Positions 45,951 through 53,264 of a stretch of DNA of 53,264 bases are shown piece after piece. Source of the DNA: Pseudomonadota bacterium (GTDB lineage Bacteria > Desulfobacterota > Binatia > Binatales > Binataceae); contig JAJPKP010000006.1 of assembly GCA_021323675.1 (NCBI GenBank), forward strand, positions 1 through 53,264, read 5' to 3'. Under the pieces are notes generated by a model. The model did not search any database, had not been told where the DNA came from, and saw only the letters and a program-made list of their open reading frames with translations. Positions within the stretch are counted from its first letter, which is position 1; every line of letters begins with the position of its first letter. The position numbers were made by a program, and so were the translations under genes.

Positions 45951-47540
45951 CTAGAGCGTCGCGAGGAAAGCCGCCAGGTCCCGCTTTTCCTGGTCGCTAA
46001 AGCCAATCCCGAAACGCTGATCATAGAACTCGACGACGTCGGACAACGTCGCGGCCGACCCGTTGTGGAAGTAGGGAGCGCGAGCGGCAAGCCCGCGCAG
46101 GATAGGTCCCTTGAACTTCCCGATGTCGGCGCACTTGCCGGTGATCAGCGCGCGGCCAGGGTCGGTCACGTTGAAGCTCTGTCCGAACAACGGACTTGCG
46201 GGACTCGTGCACTTCAGCGTAAAGACCGGCAACTCCGACGCATCGAGTCCTCCCGCCGGAGCGGCATCCGCGATCCCGATATTCAGCGGCGTGGCAACCG
46301 AATGGTTGCCCACGTTCGGCGTGTCGTGACAGGTGCCGCACACACCGGAGATCGTAGGCTTTCCAAGTGCATCGTTCAGCCCGCTGACGCCGGTGATGCT
46401 GATCGGCTTGCTGTCGAACAGCGCTTCGCCTCGCGCCACCGACCTCCTGAACGCGCTGACCTGCCCATTCCCGGACAGCCGCGCCCATGAGGAATAGATA
46501 TCGAAGACATCCTCGGTGAAGGGCGTCGGGCAGGGGTCAAGTCCGAATGGGTCGTTGATGCCGGCGAAGAAATCGGGAAACAGGCGATAGAGCGACTGCG
46601 GGCCTCCGGTCTGCGGCACCGAGGTCTGCCTGCAATCGAGCGGCGAGGTTCCCGCAACCGGATCGGTCAGCGTCAACCGGGTCGAACGGGCGCGAAGCGA
46701 TCGCGCCTGGTTGTCGAAACTCTGCGCCGTAAACAGCCCCGTTTCGAAATTGACTATCTCAGCCTGCTGTTCGGCGGTAAGCCCGGGACCGTTCGCCTGC
46801 GCATGGGTGAGCGTCGCATCGAGCGCCTGATGAGCCAGCGAGGGTTCTCGCCCATCCCACATGATTGCGGTGTCGAATCCAAGATTGGTGGCCGGCAGCG
46901 GGCGGCGGTACATGGACAAAATTCCGGAGGTTGGACTCGTCAGACCGGTAACCGGATTGGTCGAGCATCCGTACGGATCGCTTACCGCCGAGACCTCGAA
47001 CTCGGAATTGGCCGGAATCGCAAGACCGATTCGGACCAGCCCCTTGCCGGTAAGAAGCTTGTAGGCCGTGCTCCGCGCCGACTGCGTCGAGACGTCGTCG
47101 CTCGGGCACGTTGCGCCGTCGAACAGGCGGAACAGCGGATCGGTTCCTTCGCTCCGGGCAAAACGAGCCTGTGCCGACGCGGCGCTGATCGTCCATCCGG
47201 TCTCCGGCTGATGACAGGTGAAGCAGGTACGGTCGTTGGTGCCGAGGTTCTGAAAGAACGGATTGTCCGCGGTCACGGTTTCTCGTGCTGACTGGAAGGT
47301 CGAGATGCGGCCGGTGGGGTCGCTATAGCTTTTCAGCTTGGGAATCACGCGCGGCACCGTCTGCGTCGAGCGCCGGACGTCCGGAAATATTTTCATCCGC
47401 TGTGCGTGCGAAATTGCCGCCGGCGCCCAGGACGTCGATTGGTCCGCGCTATCGGCGCTCTGCGCGCGTGAGATGCCTGAAAGCAGCGCAAGAAGAAGGC
47501 TGCCACTGATGGTCAAGACGACAATCGGCCGGAGAGCCAT
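45951..47540 (-). CDS. di-heme cytochrome c, MauG/cytochrome c peroxidase-like
   Basis: A 529-residue exported protein with two heme motifs, CFTCH (106-110) and CGTCH (401-405). The C-terminal end GPILRGLAARAPYFHNGSAA, then TLSDVVEFYDQRFG, is the family's conserved close. The enlarged N-terminal part and the wide gap between hemes are unlike simple peroxidases and closer to MauG-like or di-heme oxidative enzymes. A signal sequence occupies about residues 1-26. It lies upstream of the cytochrome c and GMC genes with a 223-base gap, so it may be a separate transcript. AGGGGG precedes the ATG. Confidence 0.88.
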   Translation of the reverse strand: MALRPIVVLTISGSLLLALLSGISRAQSADSADQSTSWAPAAISHAQRMKIFPDVRRSTQTVPRVIPKLKSYSDPTGRISTFQSARETVTADNPFFQNLGTNDRTCFTCHQPETGWTISAASAQARFARSEGTDPLFRLFDGATCPSDDVSTQSARSTAYKLLTGKGLVRIGLAIPANSEFEVSAVSDPYGCSTNPVTGLTSPTSGILSMYRRPLPATNLGFDTAIMWDGREPSLAHQALDATLTHAQANGPGLTAEQQAEIVNFETGLFTAQSFDNQARSLRARSTRLTLTDPVAGTSPLDCRQTSVPQTGGPQSLYRLFPDFFAGINDPFGLDPCPTPFTEDVFDIYSSWARLSGNGQVSAFRRSVARGEALFDSKPISITGVSGLNDALGKPTISGVCGTCHDTPNVGNHSVATPLNIGIADAAPAGGLDASELPVFTLKCTSPASPLFGQSFNVTDPGRALITGKCADIGKFKGPILRGLAARAPYFHNGSAATLSDVVEFYDQRFGIGFSDQEKRDLAAFLATL

Positions 47541-47686
47541 AAGCGCACCCCCTTTGTCCCGCCGTATCACGTTGCCGTCTGCTACTGCAAGTAATTTTTA
47601 GAAACTTAATAGCACTATCGCTCATCGGTTGGCGTCAAAGAATTTGTGGAAGAAGGCTCGGCCTTGCGGCATTTTAATCTCCAGGA

Positions 47687-47709
47687 AATCGTGAACGTCA
47701 CTCACGATT
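47687..47709. promoter_or_regulatory. perfect inverted repeat AATCGTGA-N7-TCACGATT, candidate operator
   Basis: Eight-base perfect arms with a 7-base centre, about 100 bases upstream of the cellulase start codon. It also contains an inner GTGA-N3-TCAC. Length and symmetry suit a dimeric regulator (LacI- or GntR-like). The bound protein is unknown. Confidence 0.5.
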
Positions 47710-47808
47710 GGTTTGAATGCAGCCTGTTTCTTCTACGTCAAAGTTTCACGGATGCGAAAATGCGGTTGAGCAGTCCCGCCGCTTGCGCAGCCTACGGAGA
47801 CTTCGCAT

Positions 47809-49881
47809 ATGGTCCGACTTGTTCGACGCGCAAGCATCGCCAATTCCTCTTCTGAGCGCGCCCTTCTGCTCCTGATTGCGGCGTCGCTGATCATTGTGAT
47901 GGCTCCAGGAGGGGCCGCCGCCCAGGCATCGGGCTACTGGCATACCAACGGCCGCCAGATTGTCGATTCCAGCAATCAGCCGGTCCGAATCGCCGGCATC
48001 AACTGGTACGGCTTTGAAACCACGGACGAAGTGGCGCACGGCCTGTGGGCGCAGGACTACAAGTCGATCCTGAGCACCATCAAAGGCAACGGCTACAACG
48101 TTGTGCGCATCCCTTTCTCGAACCAGATGATCGAGCAGCCCGTCGTTCCGTCAAACATCGGCTACTCGAACGCAAGCGGCCCCATCAACACCGATCTTCG
48201 CGGCCTCAACTCGCTGCAGATTCTCGACAAGGTAATCGACGCGGCGGGCGCGATCGGCCTGCGCGTAATCCTTGACAACCACCGATCCGAAGCGGGCAAC
48301 AGCGCTGAAGACAGCGGACTATGGTACACCGCCGCCTATCCGGAGAGCGCATGGATTCAGGACTGGACGATGCTCGCGCGGCGCTACCTGAACGACCCGA
48401 CTGTCGTTGGTTTCGATTTGCGCAACGAGCCCCACAACGGCGGAAGCGGCGGCGCGTGCTGGGATTGCGGCACGCCCGCCAACGACTGGCATCTCGCCGC
48501 CGAACGCGCGGGCAACGCGATCCTCGCGATCAATCCCCATCTACTGATCGCGGTTGAAGGAACCGATTGCTACGGGGGTGATTGCGGATGGTGGGGCGGA
48601 AATCTCGAAGGCGCCGCGAATTCTCCGGTCGTGCTCTCCGTGCCCAATCAGCTCATCTATTCCGCGCATGACTACGGTCCCAACCTGTTCGCGCAGCGAT
48701 GGTTCACCGCCGGCACCACTCCCGCAAGCCTCGAGCAGGTCTGGACGAAATACTGGGCCTACCTGAGCCTGAACAATGTCGCGCCAGTATGGCTCGGCGA
48801 ATTCGGCACAACCAACAACACGAGTGATCTGCAGAACACCGCGGCGGGCTCGCAGGGACAATGGTTCCAGAACCTGATCGCCTTCATGCAGGCAAATCCT
48901 CAAATCAACTGGACCTATTGGGCGCTCAACGGCGAGGACAGCTACGCCCTGCTCGATAACGGCTACGATTCCACGCCGGTGAGTGCATTGAAGCAGCGGA
49001 TGCTCGCAAGCATCCAGGCGGCGAGCTCATCGGCGACTCCAACCCCGACCGCTTCGCCGACTCCGACATCGACACCCAAGCCGACCCCGACTCCTACCGG
49101 CACGCCCAAATCGACTCCGACTCCCGGAGGCGGGGTAACGAGTTGCCGCGTGGCATACAGCGTGAGCAGCGATTGGGGCAGCGGCATGACCGCCTCGGTC
49201 GCGATAGCGAACACCGGCGCGACGCAGATCAACGGATGGCAGCTCGCATTTGCGTGGCCAGGCAACCAGATGATCACGCAGGCGTGGAGCGCATCCTGGA
49301 CCCAGAGCGGCCACAACGTTCGGCTCAGCAACGCTTCCTGGAACCCGGTGATTTCCGCCGGTGGATCGGTGAGCGGAGTCGGCTTCAACGCCATCTACAG
49401 CGGAACCAACACCCCTCCCGCTGTCTTCTATCTAAACGGAACGTTGTGCGCGAACGGTTCTGTTCAGACGCCGACGCCCACTCCAACCCCGACCCGGACT
49501 CCAGCGCCGACGCCGACTCCGACCCCGCGTCCGTCTCCCACGCCCACTCCGAATCCGGCTGCGAGCTGCCACGTTGGCTACACCGTGAGCAACGACTGGG
49601 GCACCGGCTTCACAGCGGCATTGACGGTGACCAATAGCGGGGGCACGCCGATCAACGGATGGAGCCTCACGTGGGCATGGCCGGGCAACCAGACTCTGAG
49701 CGGCGGCGCATGGAACGCGAACGGCTCCCAGAGCGGCCGCAACGTGACGCTAACCAACGCCTCGTGGAACTCGGCCATCGCAGCCGGCGCAAGCCAATCC
49801 GGAATCGGCTTCAACGCCGCATACAGTGGAGTGAACCAGGCGCCCGCGGCTTTCTATCTGAACGGGATGCTCTGCCACTGA
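47809..49881 (+). CDS. secreted GH5 endoglucanase with two CBM2 modules
   Basis: A 690-residue modular cellulase. Residues 1-40 are a signal peptide (ALLLLIAASLIIVMA). Residues 41-405 are a GH5 catalytic domain, beginning SGYWHTNGRQIVDSSNQPVR; the acid/base E207 is in RNEP and the nucleophile E331 in WLGEFG. Thr/Pro-rich linkers lie at about 409-441 and 553-584. Two CBM2 modules lie at about 445-548 and 586-690, each closed by a Cys pair (C446/C547, C587/C689), and bind cellulose. The order and the catalytic domain resemble the GH5 endoglucanases of actinobacteria such as Acidothermus E1. The 3' end overlaps the convergent PPTase gene by 28 bases. Confidence 0.95.
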   Translation: MVRLVRRASIANSSSERALLLLIAASLIIVMAPGGAAAQASGYWHTNGRQIVDSSNQPVRIAGINWYGFETTDEVAHGLWAQDYKSILSTIKGNGYNVVRIPFSNQMIEQPVVPSNIGYSNASGPINTDLRGLNSLQILDKVIDAAGAIGLRVILDNHRSEAGNSAEDSGLWYTAAYPESAWIQDWTMLARRYLNDPTVVGFDLRNEPHNGGSGGACWDCGTPANDWHLAAERAGNAILAINPHLLIAVEGTDCYGGDCGWWGGNLEGAANSPVVLSVPNQLIYSAHDYGPNLFAQRWFTAGTTPASLEQVWTKYWAYLSLNNVAPVWLGEFGTTNNTSDLQNTAAGSQGQWFQNLIAFMQANPQINWTYWALNGEDSYALLDNGYDSTPVSALKQRMLASIQAASSSATPTPTASPTPTSTPKPTPTPTGTPKSTPTPGGGVTSCRVAYSVSSDWGSGMTASVAIANTGATQINGWQLAFAWPGNQMITQAWSASWTQSGHNVRLSNASWNPVISAGGSVSGVGFNAIYSGTNTPPAVFYLNGTLCANGSVQTPTPTPTPTRTPAPTPTPTPRPSPTPTPNPAASCHVGYTVSNDWGTGFTAALTVTNSGGTPINGWSLTWAWPGNQTLSGGAWNANGSQSGRNVTLTNASWNSAIAAGASQSGIGFNAAYSGVNQAPAAFYLNGMLCH

Positions 49882-50585
49882 AGCTCGATGGTCCGCAGAT
49901 GCGGCATCGCGACTGCGACCAGATGCGAAGGAAGGGGGCGGAGGAGAACACAGCCCCATTGTGCCGCTTCGGGGGCCTGCGGAGCCGCCGTTATCCGCGG
50001 GAATTTCGGGTAGCGGGAACTTTCGTCCATCTCGAATCCGAAACGGTCGAGTGCGATTCCCAATCCAGCGCCGAGACCCTTCGACAGCGCCTCCTTGAGC
50101 GTCCATAGCTCCAGGAAACGGATCGGCCGCTCGAGGTCGTCGAACGATCGCAGCCTTCGTGCTTCGTCGGCGGCGAAGAACTGATTCGCAATGTCGATCG
50201 CATTGACGCGCCGGCCGAGGTTTTCGGCGTCGATACCGACCTCGCTTCGCCCGATGGCGCAGGCCACCAGTCGTTCCGTGTGCGAAAGATTGAAGCGCAA
50301 TTCCTCCGCTCCGGCGGGCCCGGCAATTTCAGGCTTTCCGTGTATGCCGCGGCGAAAGCGCCAGGCGGCCGGATCGACGGATGCGTACTGCGAAAGCGCG
50401 ATGCGCGCCAATGAGTGCGCTGCGATGTACTCAAGGCGTACGCGTGCTACGCGAAATCGATCGGCTGAAGCCCGCTCATTCGCATCCAGCAGCGACCAGC
50501 CGCATTCTTCCGCCGCCGGTTCGGTCGCGGCAATCGGCGCGATCCAGACGTGAACCTCTCCATCCGCGATCGCGCGGCCGATCAT
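49854..50585 (-). CDS. Sfp-type 4'-phosphopantetheinyl transferase
   Basis: A 243-residue enzyme that adds the CoA-derived prosthetic arm to carrier domains of NRPS or PKS enzymes. Signatures are VGIDAENL (D119, E121 metal ligands) and FLELWTLKEALSKGLG (WTLKEA at 161-166), with RFNLSHTERLVACAI before. The ATG overlaps the stop of the MFS gene (ATGA), so the two are coupled. It lies close to the NRPS gene at the right edge and probably activates it. The 3' end overlaps the cellulase gene by 28 bases, convergent. Confidence 0.93.
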   Translation of the reverse strand: MIGRAIADGEVHVWIAPIAATEPAAEECGWSLLDANERASADRFRVARVRLEYIAAHSLARIALSQYASVDPAAWRFRRGIHGKPEIAGPAGAEELRFNLSHTERLVACAIGRSEVGIDAENLGRRVNAIDIANQFFAADEARRLRSFDDLERPIRFLELWTLKEALSKGLGAGLGIALDRFGFEMDESSRYPKFPRITAAPQAPEAAQWGCVLLRPLPSHLVAVAMPHLRTIELQWQSIPFR

Positions 50586-51862
50586 CCCGATTTTGCCACC
50601 CGGCGAAATTGCAGCGGCTTGCCGCGGCCCGACTGAGCGCCCGCGAGCGGATGCTTGCGAAGGGCGACAAAACACGCGACCGCGCCGAAGCTAATGAATC
50701 CCAGCGAACACCATCCAACCATCAGGCCCCATCGCCTCACGATAAGCCCATTAACAATCAGGCTGAGAGCGTTGCCGAGCGTAACAAAGGTGGTTTGAAA
50801 CGAAAGCAGCAGGGCCCGGTCGCTTGCGTCGATTTCTTCATTGAACCATGCCTGGACGAGAGGCTGCGAGACCCCTGACAACAGATTCACGGCGAACAGA
50901 CACGCCAGCACCAGATTCGTGTGGATGCCGCCCGATGCGGCGACAAAGAGCGCGATCGCGATTCCGGCAGCGGCAAGCGCAAGCAATCCCGCGCGCCGCG
51001 CCGGATGAGGGCCCTGCCTGATGACGATTTGCGCGCCGGCAATCCGGCCGATCATAAAGATCGAGAAGACCCATCCGACAATTTGCACCCCGATTCCGTA
51101 ACCGGATTCAAAATACGCGGGCCATTGAACCGCAATCGGTATCCAGATTCCGGCGATGATCGCGCTGGCGATGCTCAGCAGGAGAATCGCGCGATTACTG
51201 AAGCCGCGCCGCACGCCGTCCCGCAGCCGCGCTGGAATCAGATGAGCGATCGCGCCGAGCGAGATTCTTCCGATCTCCTCCGATTCTCCGGTCAGACTTG
51301 CCGCGCCGCAAAATGCCGCAAGAACGTATCCGCCGGCGCCCAAAAGCCATGGCGCCGCGATGTCGCGGTCGGCGACGTACCCGCCAATCACCGCGCCAAC
51401 CATGAAGGTCAGGTTTGCGAACTGCGAACCCCGGGCAAACACGGAGTCCTTGCTTGGCGCAAATCCTGACCGGTCAAGCCGATCGACGGCCCACGAATCG
51501 ATCGTGCCGTTGCCGAAGGTTGTTCCGATGCCGTCAATCGCTTCGGCTATCACGAAGAGCAAGAAGCTGTGCGCGAAAAAGTACGTAATGAAGGAGATGA
51601 TCCGCAGAACGCATCCGATGACGAAACCGACGCGGCGCCCTGCCAGGTCGGCGAATGCGCCGGTAGCGGTATCGCTGAAGAACGTGACCGCGAAGTAAGT
51701 CGCGAGGACCAGGTTTATCTGGAACGGTGTTAAGCCCCTCGAACGCAGAAAAAGGGGATAGACACCGAAGAGGAACGCGCCCGCAAAAGAGTAAATTAGC
51801 CAAACAAAATAGTACCGAACCAGCGTTTGACGAACCGAAAGGTCTGCGTCGCTGTGCGTCAT
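50582..51862 (-). CDS. MFS transporter
   Basis: A 426-residue membrane protein with about 12 helices. Helix 2-3 has FFSDTATGAFADLAGRRVGF, the MFS cytoplasmic loop (D-x-x-G-R-R). Its place before the PPTase gene and divergent from an NRPS gene suggests export of the peptide product. Its start is uncertain (a TTG ten codons upstream); neither has a clear Shine-Dalgarno. The divergent spacer to the NRPS gene is about 90 bases. Confidence 0.88.
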   Translation of the reverse strand: MTHSDADLSVRQTLVRYYFVWLIYSFAGAFLFGVYPLFLRSRGLTPFQINLVLATYFAVTFFSDTATGAFADLAGRRVGFVIGCVLRIISFITYFFAHSFLLFVIAEAIDGIGTTFGNGTIDSWAVDRLDRSGFAPSKDSVFARGSQFANLTFMVGAVIGGYVADRDIAAPWLLGAGGYVLAAFCGAASLTGESEEIGRISLGAIAHLIPARLRDGVRRGFSNRAILLLSIASAIIAGIWIPIAVQWPAYFESGYGIGVQIVGWVFSIFMIGRIAGAQIVIRQGPHPARRAGLLALAAAGIAIALFVAASGGIHTNLVLACLFAVNLLSGVSQPLVQAWFNEEIDASDRALLLSFQTTFVTLGNALSLIVNGLIVRRWGLMVGWCSLGFISFGAVACFVALRKHPLAGAQSGRGKPLQFRRVAKSG

Positions 51863-51950
51863 TATCGGCGAGTCCAGGACCCGAACAGTCAATTACGATT
51901 TATCGTCCGCATGTTTCAACAACAGTTAGACAGACAAATCCACTAGCAGC

Positions 51951-51956
51951 TATAGT
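51951..51956 (+). promoter_or_regulatory. possible -10 element upstream of the NRPS gene
   Basis: TATAGT (5 of 6) with TAGACA 18 bases upstream (4 of 6 to TTGACA). It would overlap a GTG start codon, so if it is used the translation start must be further down. Weak. Confidence 0.25.
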
Positions 51957-53264
51957 GCGCGCACGGCGATTGCCCACTTATCAGCGCCTGACGCGAGGCA
52001 CGGCCGCTGTTGGCTTGCAGACGTATCCGTTATCTCCAGCTCAGTCGCGTATGTGGTTCTTCGAGGAACTCGTTCCCGGAACCGCAGTCTTCAATCTCGC
52101 CTCGATGCTTGCGATCGAGGGCCCGCTCGATGTCGCGGTTCTCCAAAACGCCATCGCCGGCATAGTCCACCGGCACGAGATTCTCCGCACGCGCATCGTG
52201 ATGGTCGATGGGATGCCGGTTCAAACCGTCGATGCGGATGCCGGCGTATCGTTGCGGACGGTCGAGGCCGCATCGCCCGACGAAAGCATGCGCCTCGCGA
52301 TGCAGGAGGCGCGCCGTCCGATCAATCTGGCGTCTGGTCCTCTGCTGCGTCTGACGCTTGTTCGCCTGTCATCTGACAGTCATCGGCTCGTGGTCGTGAT
52401 CCATCATGCGATCGCGGATGGCTGGTCGCTGGGAATTTTCATCCGCGAGCTGCGCTCTCTTTATTCTTCCATCGCCGCGGCAGTGGCGCCGAAGCTTCGA
52501 CCGCTCGCGCTGCAATACAAGGACTTTGCAATCGAACAGCATGCGAAGTCGGGCAGCGACGAGTTGAAGCGGCAGCTCGCCTATTGGAAGTCTCGGCTCG
52601 GCGATGAGATCGAGCCTCTCGATCTGCCGATCGATCATCCGAGGCCGCGCTTTCAGACCTTCCGCGGTGCGCGCGAACCTTTCGATTTGCCGCCCGACCT
52701 CGTTGCACAACTGAAGGAGCTTGGGCGAACCCGAAACGCCACCTTGTTCATGGTGATGCTTGCCGGGTTGAAAGTCCTGCTCAGCCGTTACAGCGGCAAG
52801 ACCGACGTATGCGTTGGCAGTCCGATCGCAAATCGCGGCAAACGCGCGCTGTGGGGGATGATCGGCCTGTGCGTCAACACGCTTGCGCTACGCACGGATC
52901 TCTCGGGCGATCCGAACTTCGCCGAGCTGGTGGATCGGGTGCGGGAGACGGCGCTGGGCGCGTATGCGCATCAGGATGTGCCGTTCGAAAAGCTGGTCGA
53001 GGAGCTCCGTCCCGAGCGCGACCTCACTCGCACTCCCTTCTTCCAGGTGATGATGGTTCTGCAGAACCATCCGATGCCGCAGCTCAACTTCGGAAACCTG
53101 CGGCTCACGCATCAGGAGCTCGACACCGGAACTTCGCAATTCGACTTCTCCATCTATTTCACGGAGCGAGAAGACGGAGGGATGGAAGGGGCGGTGGAGT
53201 ACAGCACGGAGCTGTACGAAGCGGAGAGCATCCGGCGGATGGTGGGGCACTATCTGACGCTGCT
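51955..53264 (+). CDS. nonribosomal peptide synthetase, N-terminal condensation domain (partial)
   Basis: The frame stays open to the right edge, so the gene continues beyond the window. The translation carries the condensation-domain motifs: YPLSPAQSRMWFFEELVPG (C1), HRHEILRTRIV (C2), HHAIADGWSLGIF (C3, the catalytic HHxxxDG), YKDFAIEQ (C4), IGLCVNTLALRT (C5) and AYAHQDVPFEKLVEEL (C6). It fits an LCL-type domain. GTG and TTG (51970) are competing starts without a clear Shine-Dalgarno; an ATG at 52051 would cut motif C1. A C domain first, with no A or PCP domain before it, means the first substrate is supplied in another way or the module is a starter C domain. Confidence 0.92.
   Translation, partial: MRARRLPTYQRLTRGTAAVGLQTYPLSPAQSRMWFFEELVPGTAVFNLASMLAIEGPLDVAVLQNAIAGIVHRHEILRTRIVMVDGMPVQTVDADAGVSLRTVEAASPDESMRLAMQEARRPINLASGPLLRLTLVRLSSDSHRLVVVIHHAIADGWSLGIFIRELRSLYSSIAAAVAPKLRPLALQYKDFAIEQHAKSGSDELKRQLAYWKSRLGDEIEPLDLPIDHPRPRFQTFRGAREPFDLPPDLVAQLKELGRTRNATLFMVMLAGLKVLLSRYSGKTDVCVGSPIANRGKRALWGMIGLCVNTLALRTDLSGDPNFAELVDRVRETALGAYAHQDVPFEKLVEELRPERDLTRTPFFQVMMVLQNHPMPQLNFGNLRLTHQELDTGTSQFDFSIYFTEREDGGMEGAVEYSTELYEAESIRRMVGHYLTL

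Noticed and set aside
49033..49560. Repetitive Pro/Thr codons as a possible tandem DNA repeat or CRISPR-like array
   Set aside because: The repeats are in frame and encode linkers between the GH5 and CBM2 modules, with irregular unit lengths.
52364..52380. Palindrome CTGTCA-TC-TGACAG similar to the permease motif
   Set aside because: It lies inside the NRPS condensation domain and is explained by coding sequence; it also differs from the 13-base motif.

Overview
The window is GC-rich bacterial chromosome, gene-dense, with no tRNA, rRNA, CRISPR array, insertion sequence or phage gene that I can see. Several features point to an uncultivated lineage near the old Deltaproteobacteria, most plausibly Candidatus Binatota. 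These are an F1Fo operon that begins with a bactofilin and two b-type subunits and lacks subunits a and c, a copper membrane monooxygenase operon, a single-chain acyl-CoA carboxylase, CaiB/BaiF and LLM flavin enzymes, and a Sfp/NRPS locus. The lineage call is an inference from gene content; no marker gene was compared.

Layout. 1-3.5 kb: rpsU (cut by the edge), a lipoprotein with a degenerate PHP-like domain, miaB, a small zinc-ribbon protein and a PPOX-fold flavin protein. 3.6-10.5 kb: a near-consensus promoter, bactofilin, then atpF'-atpF-atpH-atpA-atpG-atpD-atpC. 10.5-17 kb: a His/Gly-rich surface protein, a small four-helix membrane protein, and a leftward operon of permease, MOSC protein, XRE-cupin regulator and glutamine amidotransferase preceded by a duplicated palindrome. 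16.9-29.4 kb: scattered oxidoreductases and housekeeping genes (LLM monooxygenases, thioesterase, SDR, a 1217-residue AsmA/DUF748 protein, an EVE protein divergent from an Fpg/Nei glycosylase, an MBL hydrolase, a CoA-transferase, a transglutaminase-like protein, an SRPBCC protein). 29.4-37 kb: a single-chain biotin-dependent acyl-CoA carboxylase, a GNAT, an LLM enzyme divergent from a Rieske oxygenase, and a TetR regulator.

37-47.5 kb is the highlight. It is a leftward run that looks like one metabolic module: di-heme MauG/CcpA-like cytochrome, mono-heme cytochrome c, GMC dehydrogenase small subunit, GMC flavoprotein, a membrane SCO copper chaperone with an extra N-terminal exported domain, then copper membrane monooxygenase subunits C and A, a small unrecognised membrane protein X, subunit B, glyoxalase I and epoxide hydrolase. 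Copper ligands of subunits B and C are intact. I read this as oxidation of a small hydrocarbon to an alcohol (or of an alkene to an epoxide), with the alcohol passed to a GMC dehydrogenase that feeds cytochrome c, plus dedicated copper delivery. Substrate is not determinable from sequence. Protein X, and a shared pattern of a signal peptide followed directly by His in three proteins of this module, are the least explained parts.

47.8-53.3 kb: a secreted GH5 endoglucanase with two CBM2 modules joined by Pro/Thr linkers (organised like actinobacterial cellulases), then a Sfp-type phosphopantetheinyl transferase and MFS transporter coupled head to tail, divergent from the start of an NRPS gene whose first condensation domain runs off the right edge.
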